From: Desulfopila aestuarii DSM 18488
GTDB taxonomy: Bacteria; Desulfobacterota; Desulfobulbia; Desulfobulbales; Desulfocapsaceae
Length of the DNA stretch: 64,000 bases
Direction of reading: 5' to 3'
Assembly (NCBI RefSeq): GCF_900143695.1
Contig: NZ_FRFE01000009.1
Coordinates: 62,001 to 126,000 of the forward strand
This document shows positions 18,605 to 27,625 of the stretch, one piece after another. Below the pieces are notes generated by a model. That model searched no databases, had not been told where the DNA came from, and saw nothing but the letters and a program-made list of their open reading frames with translations. A program made the translations under genes and the position numbers. How positions within the stretch are numbered: position 1 is the stretch's first letter; each line of letters opens with the position of its first letter.

Positions 18605-18664
18605 TCCTATAATAGGGTTATGTATCCTATAAAAGGAATTATGATACTATAAAAGGAGCTATGT
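18605..18664. promoter_or_regulatory. Three tandem 20-bp operator-like repeats
   Basis: Units 18605-18624, 18625-18644 and 18645-18664 follow the pattern TMCTATAAWAGGR...TATG with an exact 20-bp period. Each core is a near-palindrome; the first is CCTATAATAGG. Twenty bases is about two helical turns, so bound proteins would lie on one face of the DNA. The array is 100-160 bp upstream of ansA and 300 bp upstream of the divergent binding-protein gene. Confidence 0.6.
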
Positions 18665-18726
18665 CAAGTGATATTGCATCGTGTGAATGATGAAAAGCAC
18701 AGTCCGATGAGGGGTTATGCTGAGAG

Positions 18727-18805
18727 CGATGATCTCGGAGCGCAGGAATGGAGATGGTTTACGGGTAAGGGCAGATTCGGTGGCTGGTGAGCCAGTTGAA
18801 GTAAT
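18727..18805. repeat. 79-bp dispersed repeat, copy 1
   Basis: This stretch aligns without gaps to 27787-27865. Thirty consecutive bases (18751-18780) are identical, and the flanks differ mostly by transitions. A stem TGGTTTAC (18755-18762) / GTGAGCCA (18787-18794) is kept in both copies, here through G-U pairs. The element is not recognised as part of a known insertion sequence. Confidence 0.7.
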
Positions 18806-18966
18806 TTGAGTAGATGTACCGTCAAAAGTCTCACCCTCTTTTTGCTCATCTTCAAATCCTTGTTGTAGCTCGACCCTGAATTGTACCGAATTCTGTCATA
18901 TAGTATCATCAACTGGCACGATTTCCCTGATTGTTGCTATAGATCATGTCTAGGAGTGAAGAAGGT

Positions 18967-19800
18967 ATGAGCAGCATTCTATTCTCAGGCACATATAACA
19001 CAGTACAGAAGAGCAAGATCCTTCTTGTTGCTTTTGTCGTCGTCATGATCTTGTCAGGGGTAGAATCGAAGATTTATGCGGCAGAAAATGGTAGGAGCGG
19101 TGATGGAAAATTGGCGACGGTAACACTCTGTATCGGTGAGAATTGGGAGCCCTATTATAGCGAGACATTGGATAATGGTGGGGTGGTGGTCGAGCTTGTC
19201 AGGAGGGCCTTTACCCGAGGCGGTTATTCGCTTGAACTGGAATGGTTTCCATGGACTCGGGCGTTCAATATGGCAAAAACGGGAGATTGTGATGGCGTGC
19301 TAGGTGCCTGGTATACCGAGGAACGAAAACAGTTTTTTATCTATTCAGAACCATTTTTGACAACTGAACTTGTCTTTTTCAAACGAAAGGGAGAAAAAAT
19401 CACCTATACGACACTCCGGGATTTACAGCCATACAGAATCGGTGTTGCAAGAGACTCGGGACCTTACGAGTTATTGAAGCCGGAATTTGAGCAGAATCTC
19501 GATGTTGCTACGTCTGCTTACCTCAATATTCAAAAGCTGATGGGGAAGCGGTTCGATCTCCTGGCGGATGAAAAATTGAATGTCCTGTATATTATTAACA
19601 CGCATCTCCCCGAATGGCGTGGCGCCCTTGAGATCCTCTCTCCACCACTTCAGATAAATAAGCTGCATGTGATCATTTCAAAGAAAATAGAGACCCCTCA
19701 AAAGATTGTTGATGCGTTCAATCACGGCTTGAAGGAAATTCAAGAAGACGGAACATTTGATGCCATCCTCAAAGAGTACAATTTTTCCGAGATTAAGTAG
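18967..19800 (+). CDS. Family-3 periplasmic solute-binding protein
   Basis: This 277-residue amino-acid-type binding protein (SBP_bac_3) has a hydrophobic signal segment near 12-33 (ILLVAFVVVMILSGV). The mature part opens with VTLCIGENWEPYYSE and includes GVVVELVRRAF, WTRAFNMAKTGDCDGVLGAW and YSEPFLTTE, the usual lobe motifs. No transport permease or ATPase is adjacent, as often seen with sensory or orphan copies. I chose the ATG at 18967 because AGGAG precedes it by about eleven bases; an in-frame ATG at 18946 has no ribosome-binding site. The ligand is unknown. It ends 140 bp before a terminator-like hairpin. Confidence 0.85.
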   Translation: MSSILFSGTYNTVQKSKILLVAFVVVMILSGVESKIYAAENGRSGDGKLATVTLCIGENWEPYYSETLDNGGVVVELVRRAFTRGGYSLELEWFPWTRAFNMAKTGDCDGVLGAWYTEERKQFFIYSEPFLTTELVFFKRKGEKITYTTLRDLQPYRIGVARDSGPYELLKPEFEQNLDVATSAYLNIQKLMGKRFDLLADEKLNVLYIINTHLPEWRGALEILSPPLQINKLHVIISKKIETPQKIVDAFNHGLKEIQEDGTFDAILKEYNFSEIK

Positions 19801-20566
19801 TGTCCATCCAGTATAATCCATATATTTAAATACGTTGCAAAAACAGAAAGAAAAGAGACAGGATTTTTTTCGTGACCCTTGGGTGATTATAATTCACCAT
19901 CACCTCCTGCATGTGCTGGTTCGGAATTGTATGTGATCTTAATGCGCCCCACAATGGGGCGCATTGCATTTTGTGAGAATGCTTTCGCTCGATTTATGAA
20001 ACACCTGGGAGTGCCTGTTGTGTGGTAACGTATTGTTTTTCTCAGAGGTCCAGTGCAAATATCCATAAATCTATTGACATAGGTGGCGATAGCATTGTGC
20101 GAATTGTTATTTCTGGTATTCCCTGCAAGGCCATTCCTGGGTGGCGTGGGTGCCTTTCAGTACAACTCCTGTTTTTGAAATATGCCAAATGATCGAATAT
20201 TTTTTTGATCACTTACCGTTGATCGAACAAGCTGAATATTCCCCAAAAAAGTCATTAGCTTGGCTTACAATAATAGGATATGCTTCCCACATTTTTTCTC
20301 ATGTCTTTTGTACGAACAATCATTGGTATAATACAAGGTTAACCTTTGTTGTCTAATGATTTGAATGATCAGGGAAAAACGATAACTTACAGTTGACAGA
20401 ACTTGCCTTGAGAGAATAATGAGAAGTGTATGGTCAACGATTCTGTTAATGATTCAGGCTCCTAGAGCATATACCTGCCAGTCAGTGACTGGTGTCAAAA
20501 TGGTTGCTTGCATGGGGGGATGAACCGCCTTCATGCAATTCAGACGTGTTAACAGGGAGAAGAGCA
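19801..20566. other. Long intergenic region
   Basis: This 766-bp A+T-rich gap separates the family-3 binding protein from the next binding-protein gene. It contains the hairpin at 19941-19965. A 71-codon frame at 20141-20356 has no family match that I can see and no convincing ribosome-binding site. A TTGACA box near 20073 could be part of a promoter, but no good -10 box pairs with it. Confidence 0.55.
19941..19965 (+). terminator. Terminator-like hairpin, copy 2 of a repeated stem
   Basis: A perfect 10-bp stem, AATGCGCCCC and GGGGCGCATT, has a 5-base loop. The stem and the following bases (GCATTG.AT..GTGAGA) are shared with copy 1 at 15455-15476. It lies 140 bp past the family-3 binding-protein gene, and no strong T-run follows. 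Confidence 0.55.
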
Positions 20567-21640
20567 ATGGGACAGAGCGCAAAGAAAACAGACCTAAGAT
20601 GCGGGAGATCCCTTTTAGCTGTTATTGGAAGTTTTTTTATGGTTGGCATCTGTCTCTATGCTTTTCCTATCCAGGCAGCAGGTGACGTGTCACACATCAA
20701 AAAATATAAGATATTGCATGTTATGAGCTATCATTCTCCCTGGAAATGGACGGATGATCAGCTGGCGGGATTCAAGGAAGCCCTGAAAGATGTGGATGTT
20801 GAATATAAAGTTTTCCAGATGGACACAAAGCGCAACAGTTCCAAAGAGTGGAAAGAAGTCGTTGGCCTGCAGGCTAGAGAGCTCATCGAATCCTGGAAGC
20901 CCGACCTGGTCTATACAAACGATGATAATGCTCAGGAGTATGTAGCCAGATATTATGTTAACAGCGACACACCCTTTGTTTTTAGCGGGGTCAATGCTGA
21001 TCCCGATGAATATGGATTTAATGGGAGTACTAATATTACAGGTGTTCTTGAGCATGAACATTTTGTTGAATCTGTCGAGTTGCTGAAAATGGGTGTGCCG
21101 GGTATCAAGAAGATTGCTATCGTTCTTGATGAAGGGCCCACTTGGCCGGGGGTCATTCAGCGAATGAAAGAGAAACTGAATGAATTGGAAGGTATAGAGA
21201 TTGTCAGCTGGGATGTTATTCATAGTTTTGACGAGTATAAACAAAAGATAAAAAGCTACCAAGGCAATGTCGATGCTATAGGACTCTTGGGTATTTTTAC
21301 GTTCAAAGATGACGATGGTCAAAACGTACCATATACTGAGGTGCTTAAATGGACGGCAAACAACAGCCAGTTGCCGGACTTCAGCTTCTGGAAAGACAGA
21401 ATTTCATATGGGACATTGTGTACTGTAACTGTCTCCGGCTATGAGCAGGGACTGGCTGCTGGAAAGATTGCCCATGGTATTCTTGTAGACGGGCGAAGCC
21501 CTGCTAGTTTTGACATGGTGCCTACCGTAAAGGGAGAAGCGGTCATTAGTCTTGCCAGAGCCAACCGCCTAGGTATTTCGTTTAAATCGAGCATCTTGCT
21601 TTCAGCGGAGATCGTCGAGAGTTTTTCATGGAATGATTAA
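20567..21640 (+). CDS. ABC-type periplasmic substrate-binding protein (sensor partner)
   Basis: This 357-residue protein has a signal segment (about residues 16-36, ending IQAAGDV) and two lobes like those of the ABC_sub_bind (TrpX-like) group: ILHVMSYHSPWKWTDDQLAGF, then WKPDLVYTNDDNAQEYVARYY, then TPFVFSGVNADP and the closing YEQGLAAGKIAHGIL. I selected ATG at 20567 because GGAG lies eight bases upstream; a GTG at 20492 has no such site. Its stop codon is immediately followed by the ATG of a hybrid kinase, and no transporter genes are present. It therefore probably feeds ligand information to that kinase. The ligand is unknown. Confidence 0.85.
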   Translation: MGQSAKKTDLRCGRSLLAVIGSFFMVGICLYAFPIQAAGDVSHIKKYKILHVMSYHSPWKWTDDQLAGFKEALKDVDVEYKVFQMDTKRNSSKEWKEVVGLQARELIESWKPDLVYTNDDNAQEYVARYYVNSDTPFVFSGVNADPDEYGFNGSTNITGVLEHEHFVESVELLKMGVPGIKKIAIVLDEGPTWPGVIQRMKEKLNELEGIEIVSWDVIHSFDEYKQKIKSYQGNVDAIGLLGIFTFKDDDGQNVPYTEVLKWTANNSQLPDFSFWKDRISYGTLCTVTVSGYEQGLAAGKIAHGILVDGRSPASFDMVPTVKGEAVISLARANRLGISFKSSILLSAEIVESFSWND

Positions 21641-24007
21641 ATGCGTTTAAGTATCAGGGCGAAAATTGTTTGTATTACCGTTGTAATACTGTCTCTGGCC
21701 ATTGGCGTGAATACGCTGACCAGCGCGTATTTTTTTACAAAAGAATACACCCTGACACTGGAAGCCAGAGGGTTTGCCATTGCCCAGGACCTCAAACTCC
21801 AACTGGAAAGATTGCTGAGGCTGAAAATCCCTATCGACAATATTGTCGGCTTTGAGGAGCAATGTCAGGATATTGTCCGAAAACATGAGGATGTTGCTTA
21901 TGCAACGGTCATTGATCAGAATGGGAAAACGCTCTTTCATAACGACCCGTCAAGGCATGGCAGCATAGAAACTGATCCCGATAGTCTCGGGGCCCTTCGA
22001 TCAAAGTCTCGAAAAATCCAGATTATCAATTGGATGGGTCAGCCACATTACGATATCATTATTCCCATTTTGGGTAGCTATAAAAATCTGATTGGCGCTG
22101 TTCGCATAGGCCTTCCTCAAACGATTATCGCCGAAAAAAGAAAGAATTTGCTCGTCCAGTCAGTCGCCATCGGTGTGTTGCTTCTCGCAGCTGCGATTCT
22201 CCTACTGCTTTTCGCTCTATCCGCTCTGGTTACTAATCCCATCAAGGAACTGATGCGAGCGATCCAACAGGTCCGAAAAAAGGGGACAGAGCTTGTCCAG
22301 CCTCTGGCAATCAAAAGGCATGATGAGATTGGTCAGCTGGCCCAGACTTTTGACAAGATGATATTCGATCTGCAGAAAACCACAGTATCCAGGGATCTGT
22401 TGGTCAAGGAAGTTAAGGAACGCAAGCAGGCCCAGAAAGCTGCACAAAACGCCAATCAGGCCAAGAGCGAATTCTTGGCCAACATGAGTCATGAGATCCG
22501 CACGCCGATGAATGGCGTGATGGGCATGACTGGTCTGCTACTGGATACTCCGCTCACCGTTGAACAGCGGGATTATGCAGAAACTGTGAGGAGAAGCGCG
22601 GATAATCTGTTGACAATCATCAATGACATTCTCGATTTCTCAAAGATCGAGGCGGGCAGACTGGAGCTCGAAATTCTTGATTTTGAGCTGCGCAGTGCCG
22701 TGGATGATGTGATCGACATTCTGGTGATGGCGGCGTATGAGAAAGGACTGGAGTTGGCTTGCCTGGTCGACCACGACGTGCCGAGTCAGGTATGTGGCGA
22801 TCCTGGTCGGTTGCGGCAGATTCTGCTTAATCTGGTAGGCAATGCTATAAAGTTCACAGAGACAGGGCACGTGCTGGTGCATGTCATGCTGGAGACAATG
22901 GGTGAGAAACGGGCGATGGTACGTTTCAGTGTCAAGGATACGGGTATTGGCATCCCCCAGGATAGACGTAAAAACCTTTTTCTCCCGTTTTCGCAGGTAG
23001 ATAGCTCCACTACGCGCAAATATGGTGGCACCGGCCTGGGACTTGCCATCAGTAAACAGTTGAGCGAACTGATGGGGGGAAGCATAGAGGTCGAGAGCCA
23101 ACCAGGGATAGGCTCGACCTTTCAGTTTAGGGTTAGGGTGGGCCTGCAGGCTGCAAACAAGGTAACAGAGGACGCACGTATTGCTGAAATCAGGCAGAAA
23201 AACGTTCTCCTGGTGGGCGACACTGTTACCATAAAGGTTGTCCTCTATGAAATGTTGAATTCCTGGGATTGTAGAGTTCAGCTGGTAGGAACAGGAACAG
23301 AGGCCTTGATTGCGCTTAGGCAGGCCAGAGATTCCGGTAGCCCGTTTAACATAGCTGTAGTCGACTCCCAAATCTCAGAATTTGAGACGGAATTTCTGGG
23401 AAAGCAAGTCCAGGCCGACCCAGATCTGCAGAATACCCGTCTCATACTACTCTGCCCTTTTGGTCAGAAAATGGAGGAGGCGACAAGGCGGAACAGTGAG
23501 TATGATGTTTGTGTCGCCAAGCCTATCAAGCAACCTGTTCTGTTGAATATTCTTGTATCTACAGATAGCCGCTCTTCGGGGAGCACACAGAAGGCTGCCA
23601 TATCGCCAGAAGAAAGGGGTGTGACTTCTTCAAGTGCTAAGAACTTCAGGATATTGGTCGCTGAGGACAATGGTATCAATCAGAAATTCGTGTTAGCGTT
23701 GCTGGAAAAATTTGGTTTCCAGGCTGATGCTGTGGCCAATGGCGAGGAAGCTGTTAAGGCAATTGAAATGATACCTTATCAGCTCATCCTGATGGATGTG
23801 CAAATGCCCGTGATGGACGGATTGACTGCCACTGGGAAAATTCGAAAACTCAATTCACCCCAAAGTGATATCCCTATTATTGCTTTGACGGCCCATGCCT
23901 TAAAGGAAGATTATGACCGTTGCCTAGCGGCAGGCATGAACGACTATCTGGCTAAACCGATTGACCCTTACAAATCATTAGAAAAAATAAATGAATTTTC
24001 GTTATAA
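21641..24007 (+). CDS. Hybrid sensor histidine kinase with two receivers
   Basis: This 788-residue inner-membrane kinase has helix 1 near 8-28, a periplasmic Cache-like sensor (about 30-175), helix 2 (about 182-205) and HAMP (205-255). A coiled coil leads to the H-box [14 protein letters not shown] near 284. The ATP domain (about 395-510) has [11 protein letters not shown] and [19 protein letters not shown]. Receiver 1 (about 525-640) is degenerate: VGD replaces the usual acidic pair, though VVDSQ and the AKP Lys remain. Receiver 2 (about 665-785) is complete, with [15 protein letters not shown] and YLAKP. No HPt domain is present. The ATG directly abuts the stop of the upstream binding protein, so expression is coupled. 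Confidence 0.93.
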   Translation: MRLSIRAKIVCITVVILSLAIGVNTLTSAYFFTKEYTLTLEARGFAIAQDLKLQLERLLRLKIPIDNIVGFEEQCQDIVRKHEDVAYATVIDQNGKTLFHNDPSRHGSIETDPDSLGALRSKSRKIQIINWMGQPHYDIIIPILGSYKNLIGAVRIGLPQTIIAEKRKNLLVQSVAIGVLLLAAAILLLLFALSALVTNPIKELMRAIQQVRKKGTELVQPLAIKRHDEIGQLAQTFDKMIFDLQKTTVSRDLLVKEVKERKQAQKAAQNANQAKSEFLANMSHEIRTPMNGVMGMTGLLLDTPLTVEQRDYAETVRRSADNLLTIINDILDFSKIEAGRLELEILDFELRSAVDDVIDILVMAAYEKGLELACLVDHDVPSQVCGDPGRLRQILLNLVGNAIKFTETGHVLVHVMLETMGEKRAMVRFSVKDTGIGIPQDRRKNLFLPFSQVDSSTTRKYGGTGLGLAISKQLSELMGGSIEVESQPGIGSTFQFRVRVGLQAANKVTEDARIAEIRQKNVLLVGDTVTIKVVLYEMLNSWDCRVQLVGTGTEALIALRQARDSGSPFNIAVVDSQISEFETEFLGKQVQADPDLQNTRLILLCPFGQKMEEATRRNSEYDVCVAKPIKQPVLLNILVSTDSRSSGSTQKAAISPEERGVTSSSAKNFRILVAEDNGINQKFVLALLEKFGFQADAVANGEEAVKAIEMIPYQLILMDVQMPVMDGLTATGKIRKLNSPQSDIPIIALTAHALKEDYDRCLAAGMNDYLAKPIDPYKSLEKINEFSL

Positions 24008-24274
24008 AGCCCATCGTGGAAGCTGCTGAGTATCATTAATAACTTCAAAGGTGTTGAAATAAAAAGTTATTATCAGCTTAAACAATCTCAGAGGGAGTCT
24101 CTTTCAAAGCAGATTTTGACATTGGGTGGGGCTGTAAACAGGTGTCTCCTTTATTTGTTCAATTCGGCAATGTTGAAAGCTGAACGGTCACAAGACTTAA
24201 TTTATGTAGAAGATTTGAATAACTATGTTAATAATGTGCGGGTGCATGGTTTATACATCGTATTTGACTCATAA
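24008..24274 (+). other. Open frame following the kinase stop; possible gene remnant
   Basis: Directly after the kinase TAA, the same frame stays open for 88 codons to a TAA at 24272-24274. The translation has a protein-like composition, for example YYQLKQSQRESLSKQILTLG and AERSQDLIYVEDLNNYVNNV. It has no early start codon or ribosome-binding site. It could be the decayed end of an older, longer kinase, a remnant of another gene, or chance. I recognise no family. Confidence 0.3.
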
Positions 24275-24363
24275 ATGAACACGATCTGCCTGACATGGAT
24301 TTGCCCCTCTCTGGGGACGGCTGCGCGGCAGGTTTTAAGTATTAGACACGATCAGGAGGCATC
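24275..24363 (+). other. Leader region of the TRAP operon
   Basis: Short region carrying the presumed promoter and the AGGAGG ribosome-binding site of dctP. The whole gap between the kinase and dctP is 356 bp (24008-24363); apart from the open frame described above, nothing else is recognised in it. Confidence 0.4.
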
Positions 24364-25449
24364 ATGGAGAGAAGGACGTTTCTGAAACAGGCAGCACTGG
24401 GTACCGCCGCGGTTGCGGCATCGGTGACGGTGGGAGCGCCGGCGGTAATTGCATCGACAAAGAAGATTCGCTGGAAAGCCACCTCGTTCTGGAACCCCAA
24501 GGTCAAGATCATGTTTGACGGGGTGAAGCAGTTCTGCCAGGACGTCAAGGAGATGTCTGACGGCCAGCTGGACATAAAAATGTATGGCGGCGGGGAGCTT
24601 GTCCCCCCATTCGGGGCTTTCGATGCAGTATCCCAGGGGACAATGCAGATGGGAACGGGTTCTCCCTACTTCTGGGCGAGCAATTCCACCGCGTTCAACT
24701 GGTTCGGCTCTTTACCTTTTGGGATGAACGCTCAGTCTGTAAATGCATGGTTTTATGAAGGAAACGGCATGAATTTGATGAACGAGCTGTACAGCCAGTT
24801 CAACCTCGTGCCGATGGTTGTCGGTAATTCCGGTGTGCAGATGGGTGGCTGGTACCGAAAGAAAATCAACTCAGTTGAAGATCTCAAGGGGTTGAAGATG
24901 AGAATCGGCTCCATCGCCGGAAAAGTGCTCTCGGAACTTGGCGTCACCACCGTGATGCTCCCGCCCGCCGAGATCTTCCCGTCGCTTGAAAGGGGTGTCG
25001 TTGACGCGGCTGAGTTTGTCGGTCCGGTGCACGACATTCTTCTTGGCTTGTACAAGGTTGCCCCATATTATTACACTCCGGGGTGGCACGAGTTCGGTCC
25101 GGTGTTGGATGTTTTCTGCAACAAAGCAGCCTATGACGAGCTTCCAAAGCATCTTCAGAAGATCCTCCATATCGCGGCGGCCAATACAAACATCAGGACC
25201 CTTGCGGCTTTTGATGCCCAGTCCGGCGTCGCGCTCGACACACTGGTCAAGGAGCATGGCGTGAAAGTGGAGGTGTATCCGGATGACGTCATTGAAAAAG
25301 TGAAGGCGGTCGCCAAAGAGGTCATTGAAGAGGAAGCGAAAAAAGATCCGTTCGCAATGAAGGTGCATGAAGATTACAAAGCATTCCAGGCCAAGACCGC
25401 GGTCTGGGGCCAGATGTCGGAAAAGGTGTACTGGAACATAATGACTTGA
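24364..25449 (+). CDS. dctP: TRAP transporter substrate-binding protein (DctP family)
   Basis: This 361-residue periplasmic protein captures an organic acid or similar solute for the DctQ-DctM membrane pair. The N-terminus is a twin-arginine signal, ERRTFLKQAALGTAAVAAS, so it may be exported folded. The mature part shows SDGQLDIKMYGGGELVP and GLKMRIGSIAGKVLSELGVT, the latter containing the conserved Arg that binds a carboxylate in the family. EIFPSLERGVVDAAEFVGP is another typical motif. The ribosome-binding site is AGGAGG four bases before the ATG. A strong hairpin separates it from dctQ. The substrate is not deducible; the downstream purine-type deaminase may be a hint. Confidence 0.93.
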   Translation: MERRTFLKQAALGTAAVAASVTVGAPAVIASTKKIRWKATSFWNPKVKIMFDGVKQFCQDVKEMSDGQLDIKMYGGGELVPPFGAFDAVSQGTMQMGTGSPYFWASNSTAFNWFGSLPFGMNAQSVNAWFYEGNGMNLMNELYSQFNLVPMVVGNSGVQMGGWYRKKINSVEDLKGLKMRIGSIAGKVLSELGVTTVMLPPAEIFPSLERGVVDAAEFVGPVHDILLGLYKVAPYYYTPGWHEFGPVLDVFCNKAAYDELPKHLQKILHIAAANTNIRTLAAFDAQSGVALDTLVKEHGVKVEVYPDDVIEKVKAVAKEVIEEEAKKDPFAMKVHEDYKAFQAKTAVWGQMSEKVYWNIMT

Positions 25450-25526
25450 TGGAACCTTGAAAAAATGTTGATGCGGCCAAACTCTTGGTTGCATCCTGGA
25501 TGGTAAGTGAACGCAACTGAGGTTAG

Positions 25527-25567
25527 CCACAAGTGCCCCATAGGAATTGCCTGAGGGGCACTTGTGG
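25527..25567 (+). promoter_or_regulatory. Strong hairpin between dctP and dctQ
   Basis: A perfect 13-bp inverted repeat, CCACAAGTGCCCC (25527-25539) and GGGGCACTTGTGG (25555-25567), has a 15-base loop. It lies 78 bp after dctP and 87 bp before dctQ. No T-run follows, so it is more likely an mRNA-stabilising or attenuating element that raises binding-protein output over membrane subunits. Confidence 0.7.
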
Positions 25568-25653
25568 TGATATTGGGACGCGGCTCGAATGTGAACGACT
25601 TCCCTGATTGTTCAAGGACTACCTGCTTTGCATAATCAATCGCAGCATAGCCA

Positions 25654-26211
25654 ATGAAAATTATAAAAAAAATCATCGCATTGTGCGATGCTGTAAATGA
25701 GTGGATAGGCAGTTACCTTGTGTCTGCCGCTGTTTTCATCTTCATAGCTGTAATTTTTTCCAATGTGGTGATGAGGTATGTCTTCAACACCAGCTCCGTC
25801 TTCATGTCCGAAGTGGAGTGGCATCTCTTCGCCTTTATTTTCCTGATGGGAGCGGGGTACACCCTCCTTCACGACAGACATGTACGGGTTGACATCTTCT
25901 ATTCGACAATGGGAGAGAAAAAACGGGCTCTGGTGAACCTTCTCGGGGTGCTGTTTTTTCTGCTGCCATCATGCTACCTGGTTTTGACCACCTCCATCCC
26001 CTGGGTTATCACGTCCTACACAGTAGGGGAGGTTTCGATTGATCCGGGTGGAATTCCCGCTCGGTTCGCGCTGAAGGCGGTTCTGCCCATTGCCTATTGC
26101 CTGATCCTGATGCAGGGACTGTCGCTGGGGTTGAAAAGCTTTCTAGTGTTGTTTGGCAGTGGGGACGGCTCCGGGAAGCCCCCTTTATCACAATCCGGTA
26201 ATCAAGTGTGA
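25654..26211 (+). CDS. dctQ: TRAP transporter small membrane subunit (DctQ family)
   Basis: This 185-residue protein has four membrane helices (about 18-42, 55-75, 92-115, 135-158). VVMRYVFNTSSVFMSEVEWHLFAF matches the conserved DctQ region, and DRHVRVDIFYSTM follows it as expected. It pairs with DctM to form the Na+-driven secondary transporter. No strong Shine-Dalgarno sequence precedes the ATG at 25654. DctM starts 73 bp downstream. Confidence 0.92.
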   Translation: MKIIKKIIALCDAVNEWIGSYLVSAAVFIFIAVIFSNVVMRYVFNTSSVFMSEVEWHLFAFIFLMGAGYTLLHDRHVRVDIFYSTMGEKKRALVNLLGVLFFLLPSCYLVLTTSIPWVITSYTVGEVSIDPGGIPARFALKAVLPIAYCLILMQGLSLGLKSFLVLFGSGDGSGKPPLSQSGNQV

Positions 26212-26284
26212 GCTGTATCTTTAAACCGTAAGTGGCAACAGCCCAATCCTCCTAAATCATTTTGACATTTTTCACTATTTTTTC

Positions 26285-27625
26285 ATGCTGATCGATTTTC
26301 TTCCGTTCTGGATCGCCGACTATCTTGCTGTCTGGCTGTTCGTGGTGATGACCCTCGCCCTGATGGCCGGATTCCCTGTCACCTTCTCCATGATGGGCGT
26401 CTCCTTTCTCTTCGGTCTTATCGGCCTTGATCCGACCCTGTTTAACCTGATGCCGCTTCGCATGTGGGGCATTATGACCAACACCATGCTGATGGCGGTC
26501 CCTCTCTTCATATTCATGGGCTTTGTTCTTGAAAAGTCTGGTCTTGCAAAGGATTTGCTGGAGACGATGGAGGAGCTGTTCAGCAACGTTCGCGGCGGCC
26601 TTGCCATTTCGGTTATGATCGTGGGGGCATTGCTCGGCGCCTCCACCGGAATAGTTGGGGCGACTGTGGTCACGATGGGGCTCATGTCGTTGCCGACCAT
26701 GCTCAAACATAAGTATTCGAGTTCTTTCGCCTCCGGGACCGTTGCCGCCTCCGGGACGCTGGGCCAGATCATCCCGCCCTCCCTTGTCCTGCTGCTGCTG
26801 GGGCCAGTCATGGAGGTTTCCATAGGCGATATGTTTGTCGGTGCGGTCATACCCGGCATACTTCTTGTCGTGCTCTATTGTGTGTTTATCTGGGTGTGCT
26901 CATTTGTCGGAAACAGGCATGTACCCGCCACAAAAGGCGAGCGCGTCAAATTCAGTAAAGATTTTATTATAAAATTATGCAGGGCCCTTCTGCCTCCGCT
27001 CTTTCTTATCATCGCAGTTCTCGGGACCATCTTTGCCGGGATTGCCACCCCCACCGAATCGGGCGCCATGGGTGCGGCAGGGGCTGTGTTGCTGACTGTT
27101 TTCAACGGCAGGTTCAGTTTGCGCCTGCTCCATGATGTGGCCAAGGGCACCATCAAGATGACCTCCATGGTCTTTATCATCATCATGGGCGCGACCTGTT
27201 TCTCCCTGGTTTTCAGGGGGCTTGCCGGGGACGATCTTCTGCGTGAGTTCATTGACTCAATGCACCTCGAGGGCTGGCAGCTGATAGCGATAGTAATGGT
27301 TTTCATCTTCCTGCTCGGCTTCTTTCTTGATTTCATTGAAATCACCTATATCCAGATACCGATCATAGCCCCGATTGTAGTCGATTACGGGTATGACCCG
27401 CTCTGGTTCGGCATCATGTTCGCGATGAACCTTCAGACATCGTTCATGACCCCGCCATTCGGCCCTTCGCTGTTCTACCTCAAGAGCGTCAGCCCGCCCG
27501 GAGTCAAGACAACCGACCTCTACAAGGGCATCATCCCGTTTGTCGTAATTCAGCTACTTTTGCTCTGTATCATCGCGGCCTTTCCCAAGCTGGTTACCTG
27601 GCTGCCGAAAGTGGTGTACGGCTGA
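26285..27625 (+). CDS. dctM: TRAP transporter large membrane subunit (DctM family)
   Basis: This 446-residue protein has about twelve hydrophobic segments. Motifs typical of the family include NTMLMAVPLFIFMGFVLEKSG near the N-terminus, GTVAASGTLGQIIPPSLVLLL, ATPTESGAMGAAGA and NLQTSFMTPPFGPSLFYLKSV near the end. Full-length DctM proteins are usually 425-450 residues, so it is complete. It is the third gene of the dctP-dctQ-dctM set and has no visible terminator; 414 bp of non-coding DNA follow. Confidence 0.94.
   Translation: MLIDFLPFWIADYLAVWLFVVMTLALMAGFPVTFSMMGVSFLFGLIGLDPTLFNLMPLRMWGIMTNTMLMAVPLFIFMGFVLEKSGLAKDLLETMEELFSNVRGGLAISVMIVGALLGASTGIVGATVVTMGLMSLPTMLKHKYSSSFASGTVAASGTLGQIIPPSLVLLLLGPVMEVSIGDMFVGAVIPGILLVVLYCVFIWVCSFVGNRHVPATKGERVKFSKDFIIKLCRALLPPLFLIIAVLGTIFAGIATPTESGAMGAAGAVLLTVFNGRFSLRLLHDVAKGTIKMTSMVFIIIMGATCFSLVFRGLAGDDLLREFIDSMHLEGWQLIAIVMVFIFLLGFFLDFIEITYIQIPIIAPIVVDYGYDPLWFGIMFAMNLQTSFMTPPFGPSLFYLKSVSPPGVKTTDLYKGIIPFVVIQLLLLCIIAAFPKLVTWLPKVVYG

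Larger units (their letters stand above)
18506..18966. other. Intergenic region with operator array and dispersed repeat
   Basis: This 461-bp gap lies between the divergent ansA and family-3 binding-protein genes. It contains three tandem 20-bp repeats (18605-18664) and one copy of a 79-bp dispersed repeat (18727-18805), both listed separately. Short open frames here carry no family signature, and the one on the minus strand is just a translation of the dispersed repeat. Confidence 0.7.

Noticed and set aside
18605-18664. CRISPR-like array
   Set aside because: The three repeats are directly adjacent with no spacers, and no cas genes are near.
20141-20356. 71-codon frame in the long intergenic gap
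   Set aside because: No ribosome-binding site, unusual composition rich in aromatic residues, and no recognisable domain.
22640-23371. 243-codon minus-strand frame inside the hybrid kinase
   Set aside because: Shadow of the kinase ATPase and receiver region; no family signature.
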